DNA of 64,000 nucleotides from Eledone cirrhosa (GCA_964016885.1 OZ024740.1:5294450-5358449); one strand, 5' to 3'. Counted from the stretch's first letter, positions 45,185 to 54,719 are shown. The notes: generated from the letters alone by a model not told the origin. Program-made: numbers and translations.

Positions 45185-45590
45185 ACACACAGACACATAC
45201 ATAAATATATAGCGATGATTTGATGGTCGTAGTTGGTTAGTTGATTGTGTTGTGGTGTTGATTCATTTGTTGCGTGTGTGTTCATGTGTAGCTTGCTGTG
45301 TCGTGTGGTCAGTGGTGTGATACAGTGTGACCAGAGTTGCATGTGTACAGGTAAGTGTTCAATAAAATGATATGATAGTTCCTTGATCACACAGAAAATG
45401 AATATATATAAATGAACCACGGTTACACCAAACCGCTATATTATTGAAAATAATTCACGCCGGAGCTATACTAAAAATAGACAAGAATTATGGACGTTAT
45501 TTGTTTGTAAAAGTAGAATTAAATTGTATTTACCAAGAAAACTTTATGAACTTCACTGGCTTGGGTAAGAGAGAGACCAGGAGATAGAGA
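45185..45590. other. Unassigned sequence, possible LTR-like remnant
   Basis: About 400 bp that is G/T-rich on the plus strand up to 45,360. It contains a splice-donor-like caggtaagt (45,348) directly before ttcaataaaatga, an AATAAA signal. I cannot show a partner repeat or terminal duplication, so an LTR or decayed exon is only a possibility. Confidence 0.3.
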
Positions 45591-45595
45591 GTGAG

Positions 45596-45628
<33 letters not shown>

Positions 45629-45735
45629 TAGATATAGAGAGAGAGAGAGTGAGAGAGAGAGAGTGAGAGTGAGAGTGAGAGAGAGACCAAGAAAGAGATT
45701 GAGTGAAAGTAATAGAGAGTAAGAGAAAGTAAGAG
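45591..45735. repeat. (GA)n microsatellite with (TA)n
   Basis: TA run at 45,595-45,615 then GA-rich simple repeat to about 45,735. Confidence 0.93.
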
Positions 45736-46007
45736 TCTGTAAGACCCGAAGAGGTCTGTAGAAATCAATGGTTTACATGTTTACTCTATCAAGAACTGCT
45801 TTGAACTGCCTGGCCTGATCTAAGGCAGGCTATTTATCTATGTCGCTTCCACTGTCCCCAAGCCTTGAGAACAAAGGGCTGACTTTCAAGGTTATCCAAT
45901 CTCAGACCTGTTGACACCCGAAAGCAGATAACTCAGAAAATAACCATTAAATGTCACCCAGGGGTCAAGGTGTGTGCAGATTTCACTACACACACACTCA
46001 CATCATC
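45736..46007. other. Unassigned sequence
   Basis: About 270 bp with a small inverted pair (tgcctggcctgatc, taaggcaggct). No recognisable gene or repeat. Confidence 0.55.
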
Positions 46008-46335
46008 ATCATTTTACGTCCGCTTTTCCCTGCTTGCAAGGGTGGGACGGGAACTGATTCTGGCTTGATTTCTACAGCTGGATGCCCTTCCTAACACCAA
46101 CCTCATTTACAGTGAGTGCTGGGTGCTTTTTTGCCGTGGCGCCTCCACGACCACTTTACAGTGGAATGATAGGGACCCCAGTCCTATCATCTCATTTCTA
46201 CAGCTGAGTAAACTGGAGCAATGTGAAATAAAGTGTCTTGCTCAAGGAAACAACACATCACCCGGTCTGAGAATTGAACTCACAACCTTTCGATTGCAAG
46301 GCCAATGCTCTAACCACTAAGCCATGTGCCTCCAT
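46008..46335 (-). mobile_element. tRNA-derived SINE with a LINE A 3' tail
   Basis: On the minus strand, from 46,335: a tRNA-like head (ggcttagtggttagagc as A box; ttgtgagttcaattctcag as B box), the body tgttgtttccttgagcaaga...ctgtagaaatgagatgatag, and then from about 46,163 the 3' UTR of LINE A (agcacccagcactcactgta; ggttggtgttaggaaggg) to the tail cggacgtaaaatgatgatga. A SINE sharing the 3' end of a resident LINE is the classic arrangement by which the LINE RT mobilises the SINE. The distal end uses the gcaagcagggaaaagcgg variant also seen at 31,366. Confidence 0.8.
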
Positions 46336-46343
46336 ATATATAT

Positions 46344-46785
46344 AGAAATAATAATTATGAAGACCAAAATCCGAAGAGGGCTCACTAAGGATTATGATGA
46401 TGGCCTCTGTGTTCTCCAGCATCTTTTAGATTTACGCCCTACCCCTTACCCCAGTAATACCACTCTTCTACGTCTGGCTGAGCTTGTTCTCACCCTTAAT
46501 GGATTTTCTTTTTTGGGTGAATTTTACCAGCAGGTCTCTGGGGTAACGATGGGAATCAGAATGGATCCAAACTATGCCAGCTTGTTTGTTGGCTACGTCA
46601 AAGCCCAGATCTTCTTCCAGTATGCTGGACCAACTCCTGAGCTATACGGTCGTTATATCGACGACTGTATTGGCGCAACCTCACTATCACGAGAACAGCT
46701 TGACTGTTTTCTTTCTTTTGTCCAATCTTTCCATCCTTCTCTCACTTTCATCGCCTCCGTCTGTGATTCTTCTGTAAACAAGTAA
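46344..46785 (+). pseudogene. Penelope-like RT palm fragment (YIDD lineage)
   Basis: Open plus-strand frame encoding RLAELVLTLNGFSFLGEFYQ, VSGVTMGIRMDPNYASLFVGY, ELYGRYIDDCIGATSLS and a segment ending SFHPSLTF. The catalytic YIDD is at 46,654-46,665. This matches the palm of the PLE group whose RT reads RYIDDCIGA. The expected continuation after the SFHPSL block is absent: the frame ends at 46,783 and the sequence switches to a different PLE. No fingers domain precedes it. The first ~45 bp (ataattatgaagaccaaaat) recur, inverted, at 53,330-53,380. Confidence 0.82.
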
Positions 46786-46789
46786 ACAC

Positions 46790-47290
46790 CCCAACCATCG
46801 ATTACCTGTACTAGACACAGAGCTCTGGTTAGATACCATTAATAACAAAAAACAAATCCTCCATTCTCATTATGCCAAACCCATGACTTCCAAATATCTG
46901 ATCCACCGAAACTCAGCTGTTTTGGACCATACCAAAATCTACTGATTGCGGATTTGGTACGGGTGATGAGAAACGTGTCCCGCATGTGCAACCCCGAAGA
47001 ACTAGAGAGACACATACAACACTTCATCAACCGTATGCAGTTCTCTGGTTACAATCAGAGAGATAAAATCAGAGTGTATAGAGGAGCCAGAACCAAATGG
47101 GAAAAAAATGGTAAATAATGACACAAATGGGACCTGCCCCTTGTATAGGAGCAAATTTTGGAATAGAATAGAAAGAACTAGGAATAAGGCTAATAGAATA
47201 AACTCATGGTATGATAACAATAAATACTAGAGTATAATGTTCATCAATACAACCCCTAGAGGTGAATTAGCTTACAAATTTAGAAGGGCC
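46790..47290 (+). pseudogene. Penelope-like RT thumb/linker fragment (YVDD lineage)
   Basis: Frame pieces read LPVLDTELWLDTINNKK, LHSHYAKPMTSKYLIHRNSAV, then after a frame change DLVRVMRNVSRMCNPEELE, HIQHFINRMQFSGYN, YRGARTKWEKNGK and finally TPRGELAYKFRRA. This is the region missing from the first PLE (24,573-24,900), and the overlapping ends match it closely. Several stops and frameshifts. It follows the YVDD lineage, unlike the palm fragment immediately upstream. Confidence 0.82.
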
Positions 47291-47542
47291 AGCTCGTAGT
47301 GTAGGGGAACGGATAAATGAACACTGGCGAGACCTTCAAGATAGTAAAGAATCATCTGTATTCTACCAACATGCTAAAATAGAACATAAGGGTAAATTAG
47401 AGAACATAGAAATAAAAATAGAATCTACACACAGAAAAGATGCAATGTTTAGACAAATCACAGAGGCAATAAACATAAAAGAATTACAACCAAAATTAAA
47501 TAGAAAACATCAGTGGAACAGCAACATCACAACTTACAATTA
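47290..47542 (+). pseudogene. PLE GIY-YIG domain, 5'-deleted copy
   Basis: Reads ARSVGERINEHWRDLQDSKES...KLNRKHQWNSNITTYN and stop. The Cys-rich half and the VYSIRC...VYIGET motif present at 24,917-25,147 are deleted, with agaagggcc joined directly to agctcgtag. Where the first copy has TGA, this one has CGA, so the ancestral codon was Arg. Confidence 0.85.
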
Positions 47543-48000
47543 AGGACAAAATGAAAACACACACGCACATAGAACAAACAACCAACCTGTAACATGTAAA
47601 TAAACAAATAAATAAACGAATATAAACACACACAGACACCCGGATGTGGCGCATGCGCAGACTGAGCACACAACACACACACAGAAACAAGATGGCGTAG
47701 GACAGAACAAAGGAGAGGCACAAAAACAAAGAAAAGAATCCCCAGTCACTGAAGAGGTCACAGAATGTGTGACGAAAGAACCTTGACAATATATAAACAA
47801 CCATCTGGTTGTGGAACCAACCAACCAACCGGAAATTTATAAATTCCTAAATTTATAAATTTGTTATAATAAATTGAAGTGAAAGCAACTGGTGCGTGTG
47901 TTTCTTATTGGCAACATGACCCTCCCAAAGTATAACAATATCGGTTTCAACACACGTTTTCAGATAAAGAATCTTGCTAAAAAAATTCAGAAACGAAATA
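47543..48000 (+). mobile_element. PLE 3' non-coding region, copy 2
   Basis: Matches 25,401-25,805, including the aaccaaccaaccgg tract and the 75-bp terminal motif (47,871-47,945), and extends through acacacgttttcagataaag to 48,000 as at 28,730-28,789. Gives the full PLE 3' end. Contains a decayed hammerhead-like motif at 47,744-47,787. Confidence 0.82.
47744..47787 (+). ncRNA. Hammerhead-like motif, decayed (PLE type, copy 2)
   Basis: Same layout as 25,605-25,649: agtca, CTGAAGA, extra G, gtcaca-gaatg-tgtgac, GAAA. The loop change (gaatg for gagtg) leaves stem II intact. Stem I keeps 4 pairs (gtca/tgac). The stem III region (AGAACCT) no longer supplies the expected U before the cleavage site, so this copy is probably inactive. 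Confidence 0.45.
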
Positions 48001-48008
48001 TCTCTATA

Positions 48009-48045
<37 letters not shown>

Positions 48046-48100
48046 GCGTGTGTACAGATATATATATATGTGCATATGTATGTATATGTGTGTGTGTGGA
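48001..48100. repeat. TC, TA and TG simple repeats
   Basis: Compound microsatellite following the PLE end. Confidence 0.88.
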
Positions 48101-48220
48101 ATCAGGGATTGCCTTGGACAAAAAAAAGCCAACAGAACCTGTTAATTTAAGACAAGTGACAACATGTTGCATTAGAGAGAAAGCTGCCTAAACTCTTAGT
48201 TACTGTGGTTACTTTACATA
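48101..48220. other. Unassigned short spacer
   Basis: No recognisable feature. Confidence 0.6.
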
Positions 48221-48293
48221 TGCCCACACATACATACCACACACATATACCACACACATATACACATACATATGCACATACATACACACACAT

Positions 48294-48374
<81 letters not shown>
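48221..48374. repeat. CA, (CT)n and (TA)n microsatellites
   Basis: Three consecutive simple-repeat blocks: CA/CATA to 48,294, CT to 48,332, TA to about 48,373. Confidence 0.95.
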
Positions 48375-48376
<2 letters not shown>

Positions 48377-48765
48377 CTGACACACACATACATAAATGCA
48401 CATACACTTGAGTTACTTATGTACATTGTTTCACTCACCCACACTTCCATATACACACATATACACATGTACTGTCTCAAGCACACACACGTTTTCTCAA
48501 TCTCATATACACATACATACATATTTACATACTTATATACACACATATACACACACACACCCAAATATACACACTCACTCCCTCACAGAGACACACACAT
48601 ATACACACTCACTCCCTCACAGAGACACACATATATACACACACACACCCTCACACAGAGACACACACATATACACACTCACTCCCTCACAGAGACACAC
48701 ACATATATACACTCACTCCCTCACAGACACACACATACAAACACTATACATTCACCTGAGACATT
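48375..48765. repeat. CA-rich minisatellite
   Basis: Imperfect CA repeat with a ~36-bp period in the right half built on tcactccctcacagagacac and acacatatacac (48,565-48,750). Thr/His-rich frames here are artefacts. Confidence 0.88.
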
Positions 48766-48837
48766 GATCTTATATGATTACACTAGTGCTGTACCTATAA
48801 ACTATCTACCATCTAGTTATCTACTAATTACCAGTAA

Positions 48838-48958
48838 CTATTAACTAACTTGTAATTACCAATAACTAATAATTAACTAGTAATTACCAATAACTAATAA
48901 TTAACTAGTAATTACCAATAACTAATAATTAACTAGTAATTACCAATAATTAATGAGT
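48838..48958 (+). repeat. 28-bp tandem repeat
   Basis: About four copies of a 28-bp AT-rich unit (ctagtaattaccaataac plus taataattaa). Confidence 0.9.
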
Positions 48959-49062
48959 AAAACAATCTTCTGGCCGTGAACCATGTCAGTAGGGTTTGAT
49001 TTTAGACAAGACTCACCTCATGTTGAACGACTGGAAAGAACCTTAAGGGTGAGATTATTTAA
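48959..49062. other. Unassigned short spacer
   Basis: No recognisable feature. Confidence 0.6.
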
Positions 49063-49105
49063 CCCATTTACACACACTCTCTCGCATACACACACACACA
49101 CTCTC

Positions 49106-49138
<33 letters not shown>

Positions 49139-49830
49139 TACACAGACACACTCTCACATACACAGACACACACACACTCTCACACATACACATACACACT
49201 CTCACACATACACAGACACACTCTCTCATACACAGACACACACACACTCTCACACATACACAGACACACTCTCACATACACTGAAACACACACACACTCT
49301 CACACATACACACACACACACACACTCTCACACATACACAGACACACTCTCACATACACTGAAACACACACACACTCTCACATACACAGACACACACACA
49401 CTCTTACACATACACATACACACTCTCACACATACACAGACACACTCTCTCATACACAGACACACTCTCACACATACACATACACACACACACTCTCACA
49501 CATACACAGACACACTCTCACATACACTGAAACACACACACACTCTCACACATACACAGACACACACACACTCACACATACCCAGACACAGGCACACACA
49601 CACGCTCTCACACATACATACAGACACAGACACACAGACACACACTCAGACACAGATGCACACAGACACACACATAGACACACATACACACACACAGACA
49701 TAGACACACAGAAACATATACATATACTCTCACACACACACATGCACACACATGCACACATACACACACAGGTACACAGACACGCACACACCTATACACC
49801 TACACACCTACACACACACACACACACACA
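49063..49830. repeat. CA-rich minisatellite, 770 bp
   Basis: Imperfect array of cacacactctcacacataca and cagacacactctcacatac units with higher-order repetition (the acactgaaacacac marker occurs at 49,278, 49,356 and 49,522). The 307-codon His/Thr frame across it is a low-complexity artefact. Confidence 0.92.
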
Positions 49831-50057
49831 ACATATGCTCCTGCTTTCTTATTTGCTTGTTATTGTAGTTATTTTTTGTTTTAGTTTGGCCTCCTGTGAC
49901 CTTTGACATCTGTTACCTGTTATTTAAAAAAATTGTTCTCCTTTTCTTATCTTACTGGTTTCAGTCACGGCACTGTGGCCATGCTGTAGTGTTCACCATC
50001 ACAGGCTTATAAGAGACAAGAGGGGGGGGGGGGGGGTCAGTCAGTACCTTGCACCAT
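49831..50057. other. Unassigned sequence with a 15-G run
   Basis: No recognisable coding or repeat unit except a homopolymer of 15 G at 50,022-50,036. Confidence 0.65.
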
Positions 50058-50180
50058 TAGTATGTTGGATAGTGTGCTTTGAAGTATTCTCTCTCTGAGT
50101 TCAAATCCTGCTGAGGTCAACTTTGCCTTTTATCCTTTCAAGTTTGATAAAAAAAGTACCAGTCAAGTACTGGAGTTGAT
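50058..50180 (+). mobile_element. Ceph-SINE copy (left arm of inverted repeat)
   Basis: tRNA-like region with B box gagttcaaatcc (about 50,097) and body ctgaggtcaactttgcctt, aagtaccagtcaagtactgg. Truncated at both ends. Its inverted twin is at 51,752-51,883. Confidence 0.75.
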
Positions 50181-50338
50181 TCTTCTTCTATATCCATTTC
50201 TCACTTCTATACTTCACTTTCTATCTTCTGGAAGAAATCTGCTGTATTTAGAGATGGAGGGCTCTTCCAGGTTTAAAAAAGCTCAAGAAATGTTGTATGT
50301 CAATATGCTGCCACTGGGACTCCATCAGGAGTTACAGA

Positions 50339-50369
<31 letters not shown>

Positions 50370-50902
50370 CCGTTTTACGTCCGTTCTTCCACGCTAGCAT
50401 GGGTTAGATGGGTTGTCCTGCTGTGGACAGTGTCCAGTTGGCTGACCATGCCTTGCTCATAAGGGAACTGATTCTAGCTTGATTTCTACAGCTGGATGCC
50501 CTTCCTAACACCAACCTCATTTACAGTGAGTGCTGGGTGCTTTTTTTTCATGGCGCCTACACGCCCACTTTGCAGTGGGAGGGTGTGGGGGCATATTGTC
50601 TATATGCTTCAGCTTCGGCTTGTTCCTGTGGGGGGTCGGGTCTTCTGTATTACTGCGTGATGCCAGAGGTCACGGTCGTGTGTCATCGCCTTTGAGAGGT
50701 GTAATTGGGTAAGGTCGGCTTTTATCACCTCATCCCAGGTCTTCTTGGGTCTCCCCACTCTGTGGCTTCCATCGACTTCTAGTGCTCTGCACCTTTTTAT
50801 GCAGCTGTCATCCTTCATACACATCACATGTCCATACCAATGCAACCGCCTCTCCTGCACACAGCATTTCATTCCTCTTATGCTCAGTCTCTCTCTCAAT
50901 TC
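50058..50902. repeat. Left arm of an ~840-bp inverted repeat
   Basis: Contains a SINE, ~170 bp of otherwise unique sequence and the 3' part of the minus-strand LINE A6. Matches the reverse complement of 51,041-51,883 with few differences. Arms are separated by ~140 bp of LINE A6 (50,903-51,040). Confidence 0.92.
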
Positions 50903-51035
50903 ATTTATGCTTTGCCGTTCGCATATATTACTATTACACATCCATCGGAGCATGCAGGCTTCGTTTCTTTCTGATCTACGTAAGTCTTCCACCATCAGCG
51001 CCCAGGTCTCACTACCATGTAACATTGCTGTTCAT
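50341..51035 (-). pseudogene. LINE family A copy A6, 3' part
   Basis: Minus-strand LINE A from its (gatgat)n tail at 50,341 up to the TAMLHGSETWALMVEDLRR block at about 51,025. A 138-codon minus frame (51,025-50,609) is open to the natural end PTGTSRS. It is continued upstream, in the same orientation, by 52,230-52,745; the two halves were one element before the insertion at 51,036-52,229. Confidence 0.88.
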
Positions 51036-51040
51036 ATACA

Positions 51041-51331
51041 TTGAGAGAGAGACTGAGCATAAGAGGAATCAAATGCTGTGTGCAGGAGAGGCGGTTGCGT
51101 TGGTATGGACATGTGATGCGTATGAAGGATGACAGCTGCATAAAAAGGTGCAGAGCACTAGAAGTCGATGGAGACCACGAAGTGGGGAGACCCAAGAAGA
51201 CCTGGGATGAGGTGATAAAAGCCGACCTTACTCAATTACACCTCTCAAAGTCAATGACACACGACCTTGACCTCTGGCATCACGCAGTAATACAGAAGAC
51301 CCGACCCCCCACAGGAACAAGCCGAAGCTGA
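51041..51331 (+). pseudogene. LINE A C-terminal reading frame in insert A7
   Basis: Open 96-codon frame for the LINE A C-terminus (RERLSIRGIKCC, RRLRWYGHVMRMKDDSCIKRC, VGRPKKTWDEVIKADLTQLHLS, ending PTGTSRS). Intact but far too short to be an enzyme; part of the composite insertion. Confidence 0.85.
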
Positions 51332-51570
51332 AGCATATAGACAATATGCCCCCACACCCTCCCACTGCAAAGTGGGCGTGTAGGCGCCATGAAAAAAAAG
51401 CACCCAGCACTCACTGTAAATGAGGTTGGTGTTAGGAAGGGCATCCAGCTGTAGAAATCAAGCCAGAATCAGTTCCCTTATGAGCAAGGCATGGTCAGCC
51501 AACTGGACACTGTCCACAGCAGGACAACCCATCTAACCCATGCTAGCGTGGAAGAACGGACGTAAAACGG

Positions 51571-51601
<31 letters not shown>

Positions 51602-51883
51602 TCTGTAACTCCTGATGGAGTCCCAGTGGCAGCATATTGACATACAACATTTCTTGAGCTTTTTTAAACCTGGAAGAGCCCTCCATCTCTAAATACAGCA
51701 GATTTCTTCCAGAAGATAGAAAGTGAAGTATAGAAGTGAGAAATGGATATAGAAGAAGAATCAACTCCAGTACTTGACTGGTACTTTTTTTATCAAACTT
51801 GAAAGGATAAAAGGCAAAGTTGACCTCAGCAGGATTTGAACTCAGAGAGAGAATACTTCAAAGCACACTATCCAACATACTAT
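51041..51883. repeat. Right arm of the ~840-bp inverted repeat
   Basis: Reverse complement of 50,058-50,902, including the SINE copy at 51,752-51,883 (minus). Lies wholly within the composite insertion. Confidence 0.92.
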
Positions 51884-52229
51884 CCCACAGTAATACAGAG
51901 TACCCAACCTCCCATGGGTACAAGCTGAAGCATATAGACAATATGCCCCCACACCCTCCCACTGCAAGGTCGTCGTGGAGGTGCCACAGCAAAAAAGCAC
52001 CCAGCCCACACTGTAAAGTGGGCGTGTAGGCGCCACGGAAAAAGCACCCAGCACTCACTGTAAATGAGGTTGGTGTTAGGAAGGGCATCCAGCTGTAGAA
52101 ATCAAGCCAAATCAGTTCCTGTATGAACAAGGTATGGTCAGCCGACCAGACGCTGCCCACAACAGAACAACCCATCAAACCCATGCTAGCATGGAAGAAC
52201 GGACGTAAAACGGTGATGATGATGATGAT

Positions 52230-52745
52230 ACACGCATCATACAGTCTGCCTTTCATTTTGAGGGAAAAGCCTTTTGCAGCTAGCAGTGGTAGTAGTTCCC
52301 TAAACTTCTTCCATCCCATTCTTACCCTAGTTATTTTACTTTCCGAACACCCACCTCCGCTGCTAATTCAGTCACCTAGGTAGCAGAAGCTGTCTACTGT
52401 TTCTACAGAGCCCTCCCAGAGTTTGGTGGTACTTGTTTCCTGTGGTTGTTTGCTGCTTACGGTCCCAGCACAGCTGCTACATGTGAAGCCTACATTCTGA
52501 GTTAAGCTTCCTGAGATCCCACTATATCTCTTGTGTACCCATTGTTTGCATTTGGGGCAGAGAATGGAGTTCCTACCTACACCTTTCCTACATACTGAGC
52601 AAGGCCATATCCCTGAGGGGATCTGGGTTCTGTTTTCTCGTCTACTTACAAGGACCTTAGTCTTTGTCAGGTTGACTTTGAGACCCTTTCTTTCTAGTCC
52701 CTGCTTCCAAGTTTGGAATTTCTTCTCTAGTTCTACTATAGATTC
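52230..52745 (-). pseudogene. LINE family A copy A6, upstream part
   Basis: Minus-strand LINE A from the YDACIRTAML block back through GWKKFRELLPLL, the Cys/His finger region (CSVCRKGVGRNSILCPKC) to ELEKKFQTW just after the RT palm. Several disablements. Stops at an AT-rich junction beside the palindrome at 52,758. Confidence 0.86.
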
Positions 52746-52757
52746 AGATATATATTC

Positions 52758-52876
52758 ATTATTAGTACAGATTAAAGTTTAAGCAAAGAATTTACCCTAT
52801 TACGGGATCTTCTGAAGATCCCGTAATAGGGTGAAAGCAGAAATTCTTTGCTTAAACTTTAATATGTACTAATAAT
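52758..52876. repeat. Near-perfect ~58-bp-arm palindrome
   Basis: attattagtac...attacgggatctt is followed after a three-base centre (ctg) by aagatcccgtaat...gtactaataat. The right arm has an 8-base insertion (gaaagcag) and a couple of substitutions; otherwise the arms pair throughout. Fold-back structure at the end of LINE A6, not assignable to a known family. Confidence 0.9.
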
Positions 52877-52959
52877 AAATATTTGTTCTACGGGTTTATA
52901 TGTATTTATATATATATATATATACAAAATTGTTAACCATCTTGCCAACAACAACCCTG
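52877..52959. repeat. AT-rich spacer and (TA)n
   Basis: TA run at about 52,907-52,925. Confidence 0.8.
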
Positions 52960-53325
52960 AGTAGCTTTTTGATTTACATGTGTCTAACACACGTGGTAAT
53001 GCCCACAAAGTCAGAAAACAGCACAGTTCCCATGACTTTCCGAAACATTTTTTCACGCTCAGAGTTGCTGCAGCATGGAACAAACTACCTGCATCAGTTG
53101 TTAGCTGTCGAGACACTGCATCCTTTAAGGCCTCCATGCTTCCCGAGATCTGCCAACACTACAGCTAATGTTCCCCCTCCATACACATACACACATGTAT
53201 ACCATGACTCATACACTATTCACTTCCCTGACATTTGTGTATTATTCTATGTACTATACATACACCTTTGACGAGTTGTAGTGCACCTGAGCACTTTACA
53301 CAATAATTTCATTATTATTATAATC
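52960..53325 (+). pseudogene. CR1/L2/Jockey-like LINE, C-terminus and 3' tail
   Basis: Translates to VRKQHSSHDFPKHFFTLRVAAAWNKLPASVVSCRDTASFKASML (a run of pieces: FTLRVAAAWNKLPASVV, then TASFKASML), the widespread C-terminus of CR1/L2/Jockey-type LINEs. 3' UTR gtagtgcacctgagcacttt and an (att)n-like tail. Same family as 33,262 and the tail at 31,735. Confidence 0.75.
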
Positions 53326-53390
53326 CTTATCGAGCACTCTTTGGATTTTGGTCTTCATAATTATTATTACTATATATATATATATAAAAT
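53326..53390 (-). mobile_element. PLE-related terminal scrap
   Basis: Reverse complement contains ataattatgaagaccaaaat and aagagtgctcgataaggatt, matching the start of the PLE RT fragment at 46,344-46,395. Followed by a TA run. Confidence 0.6.
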
Positions 53391-53824
53391 AGAATTAGAA
53401 TTTAGCTTCAAACATAGCTGTATGACAAATATGTGTATTTGAATTTCATATTTCTAAAGAAATATGGTATGTTTATGAATAAACATTTAGAAAGCCGTTG
53501 CTATGCAAAAACACTGACAGTTAACACAACCCAGAGTGTCCAGCAAAAGCAAGGGGGACAATTATCGATACATTTCGAACTAAACGGTTCTTGTCAGGAT
53601 GATCTTTTCCGCTCTTGCAACTGCTGGACTTTAAAACAGGCGAGAATATATAGTTTTCTTATCTGTGTAAATATATATATGTGTACGCGTGTGTGTATGT
53701 ATGTACAGTAATATCCCATTTAGTGCTTATTTGCTTTAGTACTTTTTTTAAAGATAATATCATAAAGGGTATAAGAAAATAACAGACAAACTAAATTTTT
53801 CTTCTGACGACCCACACACACACT
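53391..53824. other. Unassigned sequence
   Basis: About 430 bp with a short TG/TATG run near 53,670-53,705. No recognisable gene. Confidence 0.55.
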
Positions 53825-54064
53825 TTGTTTTCAACTAAGAAGGAGGGGACATGTTCCATGATTACAATTTTGGAAAAGTATGCTTCCATGGTTGGACAAT
53901 GTAACACTACACAAGATGCCACTAGTCCAGTTTATCATGTAAAACCAAGGAACATCATCAAGAACTTACAAGAAGATAATTCAGAAGAATTCACAGAAAG
54001 TAGAATTTGGTTTTTTAGATTCAAACAACAGCATAAACAACATCACACTGCAATGAAACTGTAA
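53825..54064 (+). pseudogene. Possible Tigger/pogo-type transposase N-terminal scrap
   Basis: 79-codon frame whose end reads EEFTESRIWFFRFKQQHKQH, close to the EEFxAS-GWFxRFKKR pattern of the CENP-B-type DNA-binding domain in pogo/Tigger transposases. The upstream part (ILEKYASMVGQC) is only weakly reminiscent of the preceding helix-turn-helix. No DDE catalytic domain follows. Could be chance similarity; a C-terminal scrap of the same family may lie at 57,913-58,190. Confidence 0.45.
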
Positions 54065-54480
54065 GAGCAGATGCTTAGGAAGGGTAGAAATTTCTCTAGG
54101 TCTTTAAGGGTTCCCTTCAGCTGGGTAACTACCCTCCCCAACTTAAGCAGGATACACATTTTTCAGCTTGATAACTAACCTCCCCCAATTTAGACAGGAT
54201 AATAACTACCCTCTCCAACTGAGGTAAGATAGAAATTTCTCTAGGTCCTTAGGAATACCCTTCAGTTGGGTAATTACTCCCCCACTCCATCTTGTATTTC
54301 AGTTGAATGAAACAAGTCTTTTCTCACTCATATGAAAAAAATGCACCCCCCCCCCCCAAAAAAAAAGAAAAACCGCTCTTCTTGTTTAAAGGTAAAAAAA
54401 GACTAGTACTTAGCGATAATGCTTCAGGAGCTTTCAAGTTGAAACCAGTGTTTATTTACTAATCAGAAACACTGTGATCA
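54065..54480 (+). repeat. Imperfect ~145-bp tandem duplication
   Basis: agaaatttctctaggtcttt...cttcagctgggtaactaccct (about 54,087) recurs diverged at about 54,231 (agaaatttctctaggtcctt...cttcagttgggtaattac). A poly-C then poly-A stretch lies at 54,347-54,366. No coding. Confidence 0.7.
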
Positions 54481-54719
54481 ATGAGGAGAAATATCACAAC
54501 TGTATCTGTCTTTGATCTGGAGATCAAACAAGAAGATCTGGGTAGCAACAGAAATATTCACACAGTGTTATTTGGTAGTTTTGTATATTTCACACTCTTG
54601 TCTAATATGGTATGGACTTCCAACAGTTTCAATGATGAATGTTCCAGTTGTTCCGTGGAAGTGGCTGGGCACTCCACAGAGACATATATACATTTAACAT
54701 AATTCTTACTCAATGCATA
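54481..54719 (+). other. Short unassigned ORF region
   Basis: A 73-codon frame with ordinary composition (VFDLEIKQEDLGS...) but no motif I recognise and no supporting context. Reported as unassigned sequence, not as a gene. Confidence 0.4.

Larger units (their letters stand above)
51036..52229 (+). mobile_element. Composite insertion splitting LINE A6 (A7)
   Basis: Plus-strand insert made of: a 5'-truncated LINE A (51,041-51,595, from RERLSIRGIKCC to the natural end and gatgat tail); ~155 bp unique flank plus an antisense Ceph-SINE (51,596-51,883) identical in kind to the flank of A6; and a second LINE A 3' end (51,884-52,229) with its own (gatgat)n tail. The site in A6 (gttcatataca / atacacgcatc) shows a duplicated ataca, fitting target-primed insertion of one read-through or template-switched transcript. 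Confidence 0.8.

Noticed and set aside
48983..49906. 307-codon His/Thr-rich frame
   Set aside because: Lies over a CA-rich minisatellite; low complexity with no domain.
51543..51764. 73-codon frame present on both sides of the inverted repeat (also 50,176-50,397)
   Set aside because: Its duplication is explained by the inverted repeat, and it reads through SINE, unique flank and LINE tail.
52805..52850. Further hammerhead (CTGAAGA ... GTGAAA)
   Set aside because: Stem II would start with a U-U mismatch, and stem I cannot pair; the CTGAAGA simply sits at the palindrome centre.
53799..53835. CTGACGA near 53,804 as a hammerhead core
   Set aside because: Followed by CA repeats with no hairpin and no GAAA.
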